Source of the DNA: Guadua angustifolia
Lineage: Eukaryota; Streptophyta; Magnoliopsida; Poales; Poaceae
Assembly: GCA_036346375.1 (NCBI GenBank)
Contig: CM070500.1
Span: 70,994,525 to 71,058,524, forward strand
Direction: 5' to 3'
DNA length: 64,000 nucleotides
The notes under the pieces were generated by a model. That model made no database searches, was not told the origin of the DNA, and was given only the letters and a program-made list of their open reading frames with translations. The position numbers were made by a program, and so were the translations under genes. This document shows, one piece after another, positions 23,212-37,100 of the stretch; position 1 is the stretch's first letter; each line of letters opens with the position of its first letter.

Positions 23212-24111
23212 TACACAGCATTAATTCCTTTGTATTTGATTTGTTCAATGAAGCTAGTTGTTAGGCTCTGACACTACTTTTTAACGCTATGATACTATTT
23301 GTTGGAGATAGCACAATAAAATAACGGAACAAAATTTAACGTAGAAAAACCATTGCGAAAAAATCACGGGAAACAATTCACTATAATGATTCAATCTCTA
23401 CTATTTCTAATTAGGAGTTGGTGGCGGTCGTCCGTTCTCTTTCAGAACATCTGATCTGTTGGATCCGATACAAACGGTTGAGATGTTGTCGAGATATGCT
23501 TTGTTTGATATGTGTATGAAAGAAATTGTACTTTATTGTATAGTTTCGGATTCTTCCTACTTATATGTATCACCCTTTTTAGGATTCCGTTGCAACACAC
23601 AGATATCCTGCTAGTGATTACAAGTACAGGGATTAGTTTATATAGCCAAAAAATCTTAGTTGTAGAAGACTTGGACAACAATCTATTTGAATAGAACCAG
23701 AAGATACGGTAGTTAGAGATATTGAGTTAACTCCAACGCTAATTGTTGGACCCTTCAAACTTGCATGTCAGCTACGTTCGCGAATCCATCGCCTCTTGCA
23801 ATTAGCTGTCGTTTGTTGTCGAGATCAACCGCTGCACATGCATGAACAAAACAAATTAACCCCCTGCTGCAATGTTAGCTCACAGTTTGATCAATTCTCG
23901 GATTACCATTTTCTTAAAATAAAGAACAGGACACAAGCTCTGCCATTCAATTAACATGAGAAAGCGTGAACGAAAGAACCGGGTGGAAGGGGCCGGGAAA
24001 AAACAGTGCTTAGAGAGATCATTTCTATAGAATGAAACCAACCTTTTTGATTTTGATCGGGTTTCATTCCTAGCCAACTCTTAACTTGTTTAGGACGATT
24101 GATTGACTAAT
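23212..24111. other. Intergenic, nothing firm
   Basis: Mostly AT-rich. A short minus-strand frame (23880-24077) has no recognised motif. The copia target site GTTGT is at 24112-24116. Confidence 0.35.
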
Positions 24112-24116
24112 GTTGT

Positions 24117-24373
24117 TGTAAAACTATCAGAGGTGTTTGTGGAAAACTCTTGCGCAATCAAATCGTTGCACAGAGGTCTCTTTATATAATGCTTTGAGCA
24201 TGGTAGGTTTTGCAATAGTACACGAGTTACTCTTAACGTATTACAGCAGGATACTGATTCCGACTCTGATTCTAATCTGTTACAATAGAAGACCGAACCG
24301 ACTACAATTAGGATCCTTTAATTGCTTTACAGATCAGAAGCATCTTCTGCCGGCTGGACTGGATATTCTAACA
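24117..24373 (-). repeat. 3' LTR of outer copia element
   Basis: 257 bp, same length as the 5' LTR and differing by only a few visible substitutions, which suggests a fairly recent insertion. A TATA-like ttatataaag lies on the minus strand near 24181-24190. Confidence 0.9.
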
Positions 24374-24384
24374 TCCCCCCTCAA

Positions 24385-27300
24385 TCACAACTTGCCAGGA
24401 CTTAAGTTGAGATTGAATTTGAGTCTTCTGAATGTGTCCACCGGCAGTGCTTTAGTGAGAATATCAGCAAGCTGATCATGCGTACTAATAAACCGAATGT
24501 CCAATGCCTTCTGTGCTACTCGCTCTCGAACGAAATGAAAATCAATCTCGATGTGCTTTGTTCTAGCATGAAAAACTGGATTAGCTGATAAATACGTTGC
24601 TCCCAAATTGTCACACCATAGAATTGGCGCTCGTTTTTGTACGATCCCAAGTTCTTTTAGAACTGACTGCATCCAAACGATTTCTGCTGTAGCGTTGGCC
24701 AGCGCCTTATATTCGGACTCAGTGCTGGACCGGGAAACGGTGGCTTGCTTTCTTGCACTCCATGAGACAAGATTTGCTCCGTGAAAACAAAGAAATCCCC
24801 GCTTGATCGCCGGTCATCTATGCACCCAAATTTCATCGGCGTCGGAAAAACCATCGATCAAGATAGAGCTATTATGATGCGCTTGCACCATCTGCCTGAC
24901 TATGCTGTAAGTAGCGAAGGATCCTCTTGACTGCTCCCCAGTGTATATCTGTTGGTGTTTGCAGATATTGGCACACCTTGTTGACTGAATACGCAATATC
25001 AGGCCTAGTGATAGTGAGGTATTGAAGAGCGCCGACTGTACTCCGATACACTGTAGTTTTAGCTTCGGATAGGGGATTGCCCGTTGTCTTGGATAATTTT
25101 TCCGAGCTCGACATAGGTGTGGTCACTGGCTTACACAAGGTCATATTCGTGCGCCGTAACAGGTCTTTGATGTACTGCTATTGAGATAGAATGATCCCCC
25201 TGGATCGGGTTTGACTTCAATTCCAAGAAAGAAGTGAAGAGAACCCAGATCCTTGATAGCAAAGTCCTGATGAAGTTGGTGAAGAAGACATGTGACTGCA
25301 TGATCAGAGGAACTGACAATCACCAAATCATCAACATAAATAAGGATGTACATGGTGAGCTCTGGTGTACGAAGGATGAATAGCGAAGTGTCAGCCTTAG
25401 AGCTGATGAAGCCGAGTGCCTACAGTTTGGAGCTGAGCTTTTGATACCAAGCGCGTGGAGCCTGTTTCAGACCGTAAAGTGCTTTGTTGAGTTTGCAGAT
25501 ATAGTGAGGTTTTGAAACATCTTCAAACCTAGGTGGCTGGCGAATATAGACATCTTCACTGAGATCACCATGTAGGAAGGCATTCTTCACATCAGCTTGT
25601 CGAAGACACCATCCTTGGGAGACGGCAACTGACAGAACAAGTCGTACTATTGCTGGCTTGACAACTGGGCTAAACGTATCATCATAATCAATACCTAGTC
25701 GCTGGCGAAACCCCTTTGCAAAAAGCCGAGCTTTGAAGCACTCAATGGAGCCATCAGCATGATGTTTAATTTTGAAAACCCATTTGCAATCCACAATATT
25801 ACAATCGGGTGCAGGTGGAACCAGGTGCCATGTATTATTCTTCATAAGCGTAGCAAACTCTTCAGTCATGGCAAGTTTCCATTGTGGGTGTTGGAGAGCA
25901 TCAATATGAGATGCAGGTTCCGTTGGTGCTACTGCAAGAGCTGCAAATTTTCTGCTGCGGGGATCATAGCGAATAGTACCATCACGAACCTCCTTTGGCT
26001 TGCGAATTCTATTTTGTAGCCGTGTTACCGGTCTGGTTGGAGAGGCTAAACGTTGTTGTGAGGATGCAGAAGATGTGAGGGGAGAGTTCACGTCATCAGA
26101 CGGGTCAACAGGTATCGACTGAGCATCGCCATATTCCGTTGTATTTCCTATGTCCTGCACATCAACATCCTTGGCAAGAGCAGTATTAGTGTGTTCAATA
26201 GAGGTATTTGTCAAGACTTCAGACTGGTTATTCTCAGCAGGGAGTGAAAGTGTCGGAGGACAAGGAAGAAGAGCAGTTTCTGTGATCAATGGTGCTGGTG
26301 TGGAGACGTGTTTAGAAGATGCAAACGGAAAAACATGCTCATCAAATGCAACATCTCTGGAGATGTACATTCGCCCAGACAGGATATGATAGCACTTAAA
26401 CCCTTTGTGCATCATGCTATACCCAAGGAAGACACATTGTGCTGATCGGTACTGAAGCTTTCGACTGTTGTATGGTTGGAGGTTGGGCCAGCATGCACAA
26501 CCGAATGTCCGGATGTTCTTGTAGTTTGGTTCAACATTGTAGAGACATTGAATTGGTGTAGAATTGTGGATGGTGCGGGGAGGCGATTTATGAGGTAGCA
26601 GGCGGTTAAAAATGCCTCATCCCAAAATCGCAGGGGAACTGACGAATGTGCCAACAGAGCTAAGCCAGTCTCGACAATATGTCGATGTTTTTGCTCAGCG
26701 GCACCGTTTTGTTGATGTGTATGTGGGCATGAAACACGGTGGATAACTCCTAACTGTTTGAAAAAGGAATTAAGCCGTTGATACTCCCCTCCCCAGTCAC
26801 TCTGAAAATAGATGATTTTCTTGTTGAGAGACCTCTCTACTTGTTTTTGGAATTGAATGAAGGCCTGGTGGGCATCAGACTTGTGTTTTAACAAATAAAT
26901 CCAAGTGAACTTACTGAAGGAATCAACAAAACTAACATAGTATTTGAATCCTTTGGAGGATGGAAGGGCAGGGCCCCAAACAACCGAGTACACAAGCTCA
27001 AGGGGTGCTGAAGCAAATGAAATGGAATTGGGAAAAGGTAATTGATGACTTTTAGCCATTTGACATGCATTACACACTGTGGTTACAGACTCTTTATTGG
27101 ACAAAGGTAAACTATATGATGAATAATTTTATTGACAACGACTGATGTAGGATGCCCTAGGCGTGTATGCCACTGTTCTTGTGAAGGTGAAGCATAATAT
27201 GCTCTTTTATTCGACGCTTGACACTGGATTGTAGGAATAGGATAGAGTCCTTCCTGACTTCTGCCTTTAAGAAGAGGAATCTTGGTTGCTCGATCCTTGA

Positions 27301-28599
27301 CAACAAAGAAATCAGGATGAAACTCAAAAAAGACATCATTATCACGAGTAAACCGATGAACAGACAACAGATTTTTGGAAGCTTGTGGTGAATAAAGGAT
27401 ATTATGAAGTTTTAGAGTTTTGTTTGGTGTATTAAGCTGAGAATTTCCAATATGAAGTATTGACATACCTGAACCATTGGCCGTGTGGATCTGCTCCTTT
27501 CCATGATACTGATCACGTGTAGTGAGACGATCAAGATCATTTGTTATGTGATCCGTCGCACCGGTATCGCTATACCAGTTCATATCAGTTTGATAGCCGC
27601 CATTGCCATGACGAGTGAAGAGAGCAGCATGATTGTCTTCAGCTTCATATGAGTGGTCAAAACGATGCCAGCAGCGAGCTGCAACATGCCCAGTTTTTGA
27701 ACAGATCTGACATACAGGTCGTCTGCCATTGTTTGGATTACTGTTGTTGTGCTGAGTGAATCCTCTGCTGCCTTGGCTTCGTCCTCGATTTCGACCGCCA
27801 CTTCCATTGCGTCCACCACCACGATAGTTGTTCTGGCTACCGCGACCTCCATTATTGCCTCGGCTAGTGAAGTTTGCTGAGACACCTCCTTCAATCTGTA
27901 GACCACGAGTTCGCGCCTCAAGCCACGCTTCGTAGCTTACAAGATTTTTGTAGAACTCGCTAAGTGACAAAGGTTCACTCAGCGACATTCTTGTGGTGAC
28001 TGTGGTTACCAGAGAATCATATTCACTATCAAGCCCAGCAAGAAGGTAGGCAATTACTTCTTCATCTAGAAGTGGTTTGCCGGCAGCAGCAAGAGTATCG
28101 GCCAGAGCTTTTGCCTTATGGAAATAATCCGCTGTAGTGCTATCTTTCTTTTGTAGATGAGAAAGTTGCATACGAACTTCAACCATGCCAGCATTAGTTT
28201 GCACAGCAAACAATTTCTCCAAGGTACTCCAAACTTCATGAGCTGTGGAGAGCAGAATTACCTGAGAGAGAACATCCCTTGATAGAGATGAGTTTATGGC
28301 ACCCATAACTGTTTGGTCCTCACGCATCCAAAGGCTGTGATATTCAGATTTGGGGCTTATGTTGCACCATTGTCATTCAGAATGGTGATTAGCTTTGGGG
28401 GACAGGGAATTGTCCCATTAATATAGCCAAGGAAGCCATGACTGATTAGAAAAGGCATGATTTGTGCCTTCCAGAGAAGATAATTATCGCGCCCAAGTTT
28501 CTCACTAATGAACTGGGCAAAATTTGGCGCAGAGTATCTACCGATGAATTCGGTCCTGGTGGCTTCTGGGGTATTGATCGTCATAGATCCTGTTGACAT
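24385..28599 (-). pseudogene. Copia gag-pol polyprotein, broken by frameshifts
   Basis: Domains in order on the minus strand: gag from Met 28599 (ISEKLGRDNYLLWKAQIMPF, UBN2) with a stop/frameshift near 28360; zinc knuckle CQICSKTGHVAARC (about 27690); protease WYSDTGATDHIT; pre-integrase WHTRLGHP; integrase; reverse transcriptase (KARLFAKGFRQ, AFLHGDL, IYVDDLVIV at about 25340); RNase H end (ILWCDNLGATYLSANPVFHART). Frameshifts separate gag, integrase (26412-27104), RT (25420-26415), 25141-25353 and 24872-25144. The integrase reads YSVVWGPA where the family has DVWGPA, so the first catalytic Asp is lost. The second Asp (FQSDWGGEY) and the Glu remain. The polyprotein would normally run about 1300-1400 residues in one frame. 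It is certainly inactive. Confidence 0.93.
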
Positions 28600-28611
28600 G
28601 AGGAAAATAAC

Positions 28612-30334
28612 TGTAGGATCGAAATATACTGATCTAGCAATCAGAGGGGGGGTGAATGATTGCGCGGAAGCTAAAATCAAATTTTTGCCTTTTGAAACAC
28701 CCTAAACAAACTCAGATCGCTTGATTTGTATTCAACAAGAACCTTATTGCACCGAACCAATTTTTCACGCAGTATGACGGACAAAACTTCAGCTTCGGAT
28801 GAAAGTTGCACGTATGACGGACAAAACTTCTCATCAGCAAAGGAGTTGCATGTGTATGACGGACTAAACTTTGCATATGTATGCCGGACTAAACTTCGCC
28901 TGCACAAGAATTGCATGTGTATGACGGACAAAATTTCTACTGTAGCAAAGGAATTGCATGTGTATGACGGACAAAATTTCGCCTCGATATGTGTATGACG
29001 GACAAAACGAAAACAGCCTAACACACGTTCACTAAAATGATAATTTCCGAAGATCCAACCGTTGGATTGATGCGAAATTTTAAATGTAGAAACTAGACTT
29101 GATTCCGAAGCTAACCCAGAAAGAATCAACTCAATCGGACCTACGAATCTAGAGTTATGTCCCTCGCAAGACAGCTGAAACAATTTCCGATCTAATAACG
29201 ACGGACCAAATCGACCAAAGGACGGACAAAACTTAAAAACAAGATTACCGGAGATTCAACCGTTAGATTGACATGAAATTTTAACTGTAGAAACTAGATT
29301 CAATGATCAATCTAACCCAACAAAAATCAACTCGATCGGATCTACGAATCAAAAGATATTACCTTCGCAATTCGACTGATGCAACAAGTGACGAGAATTG
29401 AGAATCAAAGCAGCGACAGACCAAACTCGTGATGTGTTCCTTTGTGCAACGGACCAATCTTCACCACGGACCAATCTCCAGAGAAAACACCAATTGCCAC
29501 GCATCAAAAAGAATCGTGAGGAGCAATCACGAATAATTTCCTAGCTACCAAACGCAAGCAGAACAAAACTTTGGCCACAAGGCACAGCACGCAAGATCCT
29601 CCGCCGAAAGATGAATTTCTTTATTTGATCTGTTACAAGATCCAACACAAAGAGTACAAACCCTAGATGCTCAAAACGCCAACCATAAACAGGGACACCT
29701 CCACCTATTTATACAGAGCAAGAATAAAGAGATTGAATACAACTCCACTTCCAACATGGAAAGAGTTCATATTCATCTCAATCGCCCAACATGACCAAAA
29801 ACAACTCTTGCACGCATGCAAGAACAGAAGATTGAATACAACTCCACTTCCAACATGGAAAGAGTTCAGATCTATCTCAATTTGGCCCAACATGGCCAAA
29901 ACCAAAACCTTGCACGCATGATCGCCCCACCGCAGACATCCGTGACTAACCAAATTTCACATGCATGTTCTCTAGCCCAAACGTCCCCGCATGACATCCT
30001 TGACCACCAAGACCTTGATTCCTCCCTCAACCTAGTCTCGAACCTCGCCTCCATGAACCTAGTTCGGTCCCGTCATCGACCACGTCACCCTCGAGCAACA
30101 CCGCACATGAAGTAACAAACAACGCGTCTCGAGCACAAGTCCACGACTTGACTCAAGATTAATCCATGCAACCACTCACACGAGTGCATTGCATTACAAA
30201 ACCATTATGCTATCTCCAAAGATAATAAACATATCAACATAGCACATGCACAAGCACCACACATGCCATAACCAAAACCACTTTGCAATGCCAATTTCAC
30301 CATTCAAATTAATTTTTCATCACATGATTTCACA
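28612..30334 (-). repeat. 3' LTR of the gag-only element
   Basis: 1723 bp. It matches 37101-38828 throughout with scattered substitutions and small indels. The minus strand holds a TATA-like ctatttatac complement near 29703-29714 (plus strand 'cacctatttatacag'). Confidence 0.9.
28772..29009 (+). repeat. Tandem subrepeats inside the LTR
   Basis: Seven spaced copies of gtatg(a/c)cggac(a/t)aaa occur, several preceded by gttgcatgt or attgcatgt, with a period of about 25-45 bp. The same array is in the other LTR (about 37259-37499). Confidence 0.8.
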
Positions 30335-31579
30335 ATCTCCCCTTGATGAAAACATTGGCAACACCATTTGGAAACGAACATTGGCATTCACCTCACAATG
30401 GCAACACCATTAGTAAAAGAAGTAAAGTGACCAAAAGATAGAAAGGAAAATCTCCTCCTACAAAGTAGAACAAAAATCTCCCTATCTAAAAAGAAATCTC
30501 CCCTATTACAAAGAGAAACTCCCCAATGTAAGAAGAAATGTGTGTGTGAATGTGCAATGTGTGACCAAAAACTCTTCCTTTGATTCCAAAATTCTCCAAA
30601 CTTCTCCCCTTGACAATGGATTCATCAAGAATGCAAAAAGAGAGCAAAAGAGAAACTTCTCCCTTTATGTTGTTGTTTTCCTTTTTTATATGTAATCGAG
30701 CATTATGAATCATGCACAAATGTAACAACTTGATCACCAAGTCATGCTATCAACAGATTTACACCTCAAATCTACACATAAACAATGTAGAGTAAGCATA
30801 ACTAAAAATCAAGTACTATTAACGATTTTTTGCATGGCATGATATCCCTTTCTCAACAATCTTAAAACCTGAAAACATTGAATTCTTGTGCACTTTATTT
30901 GTGCTTTGAAAAACTGATTCATTACATTGATTGCAACAATAACAATTGCAAGGAATTACATGCACCATCACCTTACTTTTCAACCATGCCAAGCAATCAC
31001 AAGCTTAAGGTTTCATGGTTTCGGTCATACACAACCTCTTCCAAGTTCATATCAAAGTGCAATGATAAGGCCTCAGAAAGAAGAAGTGCGATAGTGCATA
31101 ACCTTGTTCTTGCATTTATCAACAATCACTTTTTGAACTTTAGCATTTAACTTTCATATTTAGCACTTTTTTGAGCAGGATCAAGATAGCCAAGAAAGTT
31201 CAACCATGACAAGATTTAATTCAAGTTGTCATTCCATTTAAAAAGTCATGACATAAACTACACCATATATGTATAAACAGGAAGTTGCAAAGACCTTGTA
31301 GCATAAACATGGCGTCAAATGACATATGTGTATGAACTACAATGCTCAAGATTTTTATTTGTTTTTCAAATTTTTTGTTTTTCATTTAAGAAACACACTA
31401 AACAAAAAAAATGCTACACAATATTACAAGGTTTTTCACAAGCTCCCTCAAAACAACCATGTTAAAAAAACTTCTATGAATATCACTTGAAGGATTAAAT
31501 TGAAAACAAAAGGCCGAAAGAACAAACCTCTCCAAAAGCAACCAAAAGAAACTTTCACCAAAAAACATTAACTCCCCCT
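30335..31579 (-). other. 3' untranslated spacer of the gag-only element
   Basis: This sits between the solo LTR insertion and the 3' LTR. It contains no pol motifs. A minus-strand frame at 30486-30740 has no recognised domain. The aaggggaga-like purine runs are usual in the 3' spacer of SIRE/Opie-type elements. Confidence 0.55.
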
Positions 31580-34464
31580 TGTAACATCCCAAAATTTGAG
31601 TTTTGGTATGTTTAAAGTCAAAAATAAACCATTTGCATTTTCTTGGAATTAACTGAAGCTTAACATGAATTTTCCAATAATGAAAAGATTTAATTTGAAT
31701 AATCTATGCATCAAATCAAAGGTTTCCAGTTTTTATTGGGTTCTTTGTGCTTCAAGGAATTTTTCTGTATTTTTGGAGATTTTTCTGAATTTATTTGCTA
31801 TTTATTTGAATTTATTTGCTTTTATTTGAATTTCTGGGATTTTTCTAATTCGGAAAATGTTTTAATTTTCCAAAACTCTCCTCGGGCCGAATCCATCCTG
31901 CCCATCACTGTTCACCGCCTTGCCCAGCCCACCTCGCCGAAAAACCCTAGCCGCCGAGTCCTTGCGCCAAGACGCCGCCTCCCCTGCTTCCGAAGTTTTC
32001 CCACCTCCCGAGGCTATAAAAGCAGCCGCCGCCCCTTGCCCGAGGTTCGCCACTTCCTCCCGCACACGCCGCTTCCTTCCTCGTCGGCCGAGACGCTGCC
32101 ACATGGAGAACGCCGCCGGCGCGCCGCCGCTCGAGCACCTTCCGCCGCGGTTTCTTCACCTCCGCCGTTCTCCGCCGGATCGGTGGCACCGCCGAGTCCG
32201 CCGCCGAACTCTCCCAGATCCGCACTTCCTTCCGCCTGATCAGCCGCCCATTCGCCGCGCAGGTCGTCTTCCTCGCTCGCTCCGATAAGTGCGCCGCTTT
32301 CTCGCCGCTGCTCGCCGCGAAGCTCGCCGTCGGATCGTCTGGTCAACGCCCGGATCGCGCTGCCCTCCCGTACCGTGAGCATCAACTGCCGCCGTCCGAT
32401 TCGGAGCCAACGGCCCAGATCTTGCCGCGTGGCCAAACCTCGCACCGTGCTGCGTCGCCGCGCTATGTGGCGCCACAGGTGCTAAGTCGGCGCCCACGCG
32501 CCTCTAGCCTGCGTGGCGTCGCGTCAAGATAGCTCGCCACCTCACCCGAATGTCGCCTCGCACTTGGTTCATCAGGATCGAGCCATCGACATGTGGGCCC
32601 CGCATGTCAGTCGGCATTTATTTTCTTTTTTGATTTTCCAAAACCGAAAACCCCAGCCAATCACAAGCCGACACGTGTCACCCTTACCGAATTTTTCTCT
32701 GATTTTCTCTGAATTAAATCTTCCAAGGCCCGCTCTCCTTCGTCCGAACTCCGATTGAGTGATTCAAATTTCTAAATTTTTGTAAAATCGAGCTCTACAT
32801 TCCAGAGCCATTTATTTTCAAGTTTGAGCTTGTTTTCTTCTCTGTTTTGTATTTATTTGGTTTCGTTGCTTTGTTTTCCCAGAGACGCGAATCTCAAGGA
32901 GCGAACGGAGATTTCAAGACCAAGACTCAAAGATCTGAACAGCAAGGCAAGTCGAGACCTTTGATCATATTGAACCCATGTTTGCAAAAGTACTTTGTTT
33001 TATACAATTGCATGCTATTTATGATCAATGCTAGTTTATGGAATTAGCTATTTACCTGATTGAGTATGCCCCTTTGATTATTGAGGTGCCATGTATCCAT
33101 TGTTAACCATAGGTTGGGACATTATTAGTTGGACATAATCATAGTACCAGCATTGGGTTATCGTAGCTATGCTTAGCCATGCTTAGTTGTCCGATGGGAT
33201 TCATATCACCTGTGAACTAATGTTAATCTTGACTTAATGAGATATGGAATTGTGGCTGTTGACCACTGTTGTAAAACTTGTTGTACCATGGCAGGGGATG
33301 CCATTGGTTTTGGGTTGAACAAAATGTTTCCCTCGGCGCTTGATCGTGCGAGAAAGGAGGTGTCGTTTAGCACATTGGGATGTGGTCAGTCTTGCTCGAG
33401 ACAATTTAAGGACTTAATCTTGTGCGCCATTGAACTGGCCTAACCGTGCAACCACAAGTCCGGTATGGGACGGACCTAGCTGATTAATTTGCAATGTCCG
33501 GACTTGAGTATTGCCGCTTGTTGGTGTGGGACGGGTAGACTCACATGGCTCAAGAGGGGCCCCGAGGGGAAACCTTAGAGGGCGAGATCGGGTTTAGACA
33601 TGCATTGTAAAGGCTTTGTAGTGATCTCTCTGCCGACACACCAAAGGAAGTGTGTTCTTAGCGCTTGGCACTAAGGGATGATCATGTCTTGTGGGTAAAG
33701 CCGCATAACCTCTCGCAGAGTGTAAACTATTCAATAGCCGTGTCCGCGGTCATGGACAAGCCCGGATTTCACACGGGTATAGAGTATTTTCTTGAAATGT
33801 GGAATTGTGGGAATGTGAACGGGAGTTCATTTGTTGTTTTGTTGTCTCAAGCTATATTTGTTGAATTGTGTGGTTGATACATGTTTCAATGATGTAGGGT
33901 GATGCCTCGTCATTCTGCTCATGTTCTCTACCATTGATTTATCATTATTTAGTATTGTTTTTATCAACATGCTTTCAATCTATTTATTGTATTTCAATTC
34001 AAGCTATTGCTTTCGCAAATGAACCATATGACTATCCTTTTGTCAAGCCGCATGAATATTGCATCATTTCCCTACGGCTTGTTGAGTACGCTTTGTACTC
34101 ACGGCTTTATGCCCCGTTGTTCGATTGTCGAGGAAGGACCGTAATGAGTATCAAGAGGAGGAGTACTATGAAGACTACGCCGACTAGGAAGGCGCTTCCC
34201 GCATTTATTGCTCGTGGCATGTCGAATGGCCCAAGTTATTTTATTTCACCGCAACCATTTATTTGTTTCTTAAGCCAAGAGGTATTGGTGTATAAACCTT
34301 GACCATAAGGTCGTTTGCTTTATTCAATAATAATTTGTTTCTTCTTAGTTATTTCGATGTATGGAATGATATGTCATCTATGTATCCACTGTGTGCACTA
34401 GCGTGATCCTGGACTAGTGCGGTATACACAGAGGGTTTCGGATTTGCATATCCGGGTCCCGACA
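31580..34464 (+). mobile_element. Solo LTR of a Ty3-gypsy element (2.9 kb)
   Basis: A single 2885-bp unit starts TGTAACATCCCAAAATTTG and ends GGGTCCCGACA. It is flanked by the identical 5-bp duplication CCCCT (31575-31579 and 34465-34469). No primer-binding site, coding region or second LTR is present, so it is a solo LTR left by LTR-LTR recombination. The style and length fit the RIRE3/RIRE8 gypsy type. A TATA-like ggctataaaagc at 32012-32023, followed by a GC-rich leader, fixes the orientation as plus. GC-rich open frames at 31862-32445 are LTR sequence and not genes. Confidence 0.88.
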
Positions 34465-34958
34465 CCCCTCAAATGGATAACCAATGAAATCAACAGAGAG
34501 GAGATGATGATATACATGTGCTTGAGTTATCATGATATGTTCAGTTAAGCATAAGCATGAATCATGACAAATAAGTTCTCGAGCATGAAAGGCATGATAT
34601 AAGATATAACATTTTGAACATGCCAATGATACAAATGAGCATATGAACAATCTTTTCATCTCATGCCACAATTAAATATCTGTGAATGTAAAAGACATGA
34701 GTGTAAAAATAGCTCACAGTGTAGGTGAAGAATTCTTGTACCGCCTTTTGGAAACCATCTCAAGGGTGAGAACCATCCAAGTCTTGATCCCATCTTGGAA
34801 AAGACCAAGATCCACTAAACCTATGTTCTCCAACCCATTTCAAAAAACCTACATAGCACTAGGAGATGTCGAGGCCTCGATCAAGGGGTTAGAAATAAAA
34901 CATTTGGGAATCCAAAGATCGAGACACACGACAGTAGGCACAACACGAGTATTCTTGT

Positions 34959-37041
34959 TCACAAAATCAATTTTGCCCTTTCTCGTGTTTCTAGCAGCAA
35001 AGGTGTTTGCATCACCCTAGGCACAAAATGAGGAGTGAAATGTGCCTTCCTGAAATTAGACCTAGCCTTAGCCTTTTCTTTCTTTTGCTGTTTGGCTAGC
35101 CTAAAGCAAAAATCTACTAAGTGTCCATCTCTACCACAATGAGTGCAAGTGTACTTAACATGATGTTTAGCATTAGAAACAGAAGTAGCTTTTGCATTCA
35201 TCATAGTAGAAGATAACACACCAGCAGACTTGAAAACAGTTTTCTTAGGCTCATTAACAATTTCGAATTTTCCACTTTCAAGTGTCTTCACAACAGTTGG
35301 AGCATGTGATTTATGATGAGCATAAAAATCAAAACCTAAACCTTTGTGATGAGTACTGACTTTTGATTGATCCAAAATCATGTTTAGGTTTTTCTTTCCT
35401 GAAATGAACTGTTCTAAAGATTTTTCCAAGTAATCAACCTTTCGAGAAAGAGTTAAACAATTATTACAAGGAACGCTCACTTTTCCTTTTTGCTTACGGC
35501 GCTTTGAGCATGAAAGAACCTCATGAGTGAGCACAAGATTCGCATTTGAGAAACCCTAGCGTTTGCATCATGCAACTTCAATTCCAGTATAGCACATTTA
35601 GAACAATGAGTTGCATCATGCAAATCAATAGTTGAAAAGCTAGCGTTTTTAACATGTTTCTCATTTTCTTTCTTTTCAGCATTTACTTGTTCTAACAAAG
35701 AAACATGTTCTTTCCTAAGCACAAGAAGCTCATCAGAATTAAGTCACATGATTTGCAAGCATCATCATCGTGAATCAAAGATTTAAGTCTAGCAATTTCA
35801 GCATTCAAAGATTCCACAAGAACATCATGTTTCTTAATCTTCTTGTCGCGTTTGTCAAGCAATTTTCCAAGACGAACAACAACAATAGTTAATTCATCGT
35901 AAGAAGGTTCTACCTCATTGCAATCGCTGTCATGATCGTCCTCGGTGAAGCTTACATCACTCCTAGCCATGAGACACAACCCTGTCAATTCATGTTTGCT
36001 TGGAGTTGTTGTATCATCTTCACTGCTCTCCGAATCCACATCACTCAAATTGACTTGTTCAAGAGCGGAAAGGACCCGGTGGACAACTTTGTTTGTTGAT
36101 GAAGCTCTTTTTCTTTCTATTGCTTGGAAAGAACTTCTTCTTCTCTTTTCTTTTGTCATTGTCCTCTTCTCTTGATGCTTTTCCTGCAAGTTTAGGACAA
36201 TTTGGACGAATATGGTTGAGATCACCACACTCATAGCATCTTGGAGGGCCACCACCAACTCTCTTTCTTATTCTCACATTCTCGCAAAGCTTTATTAAAC
36301 CGAGAAGAGAGTGATGCCAAGTCTTCTTCCGAAATTCCTCAACTGCTCATCGGTTAGTGAAGACAAGAAAGACAAAGCAAAACTTGAAGAAGCACTATTT
36401 TGAGACATGCTAGCTTGAGAGGTCAATGCAATTGATTTATAATCATCCTCCTAGCAAGAACATCCAATTCATGAGTTTTAGCTTAGAGAAAAGAACATCT
36501 ACAAGAAGGTCACTCATGACAGTTGATTCTCTAATGGATGTAACTTTCATCTCCCAAATAGACATGTCTAATGCACCAAGCAATTGTCTAGCATTAGTAG
36601 CCTCATCAAAGTAAACTCCAACAAAGACGTAAGTTGCTAAGAATCTTATTGAAACGTGCAAAGAAATCATCTAGTGACTCACCAGCTTCATCTCAAATCG
36701 CATGTATTCTTTCTTGTATATATCTTGACGAACCTCTTTGATAGTGTTAGATCCTCATGATAATCACAAAGAGATTTCCATACCTCATATGCGCACTTGA
36801 GATGGATCACGCGATCAAGTCACTTCTTCCCAAACCTTGGATGATCAAATTTCGTGCTCGCTATTCGCTTCAACCTGTGCTTGATTGGTTTCATTGACTT
36901 GATCATTCTCGTGAACTTGATATGGTTTGTACACCTTCTCCGAGATTGCAAAGCCCCGAGCTTGAATGTATGCTCCATCTTCGCTTCAAATCGAAAATCA
37001 ACACCATCGAAAACACAAGGTTTTGTCGAATACCTATCCAT
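34959..37041 (-). pseudogene. Copia/SIRE-type gag with two zinc knuckles, frameshifted
   Basis: The frame starts MDRYSTKPCVFDGVDF at 37041, the typical gag opening of this group. It continues through UBN2-like pieces (36443-36670) to a first CCHC knuckle CYECGDLNHIRPNC (about 36197-36238). An acidic Ser/Asp/Glu region follows, then a coiled-coil-like stretch (KLLDKRDKKIKKHDVLVESL) in the 35692-36258 frame. A second knuckle CTHCGRDGHLVDFC lies at about 35110-35150. Frameshifts split the gene into at least four frames, and the N-terminal part is partly deleted. The gag ends near 34959 with no pol following. Gag would assemble the particle and bind RNA. Confidence 0.8.
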
Positions 37042-37100
37042 CGCTACGGTTTCTAATCACCGGTTAAGATTAATTAGAAAAACCTTGCTTTGATACCACT

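Noticed and set aside
31862..32445. Several long GC-rich open frames as genes
   Set aside because: They lie entirely in the leader part of a gypsy solo LTR with matched TSDs.
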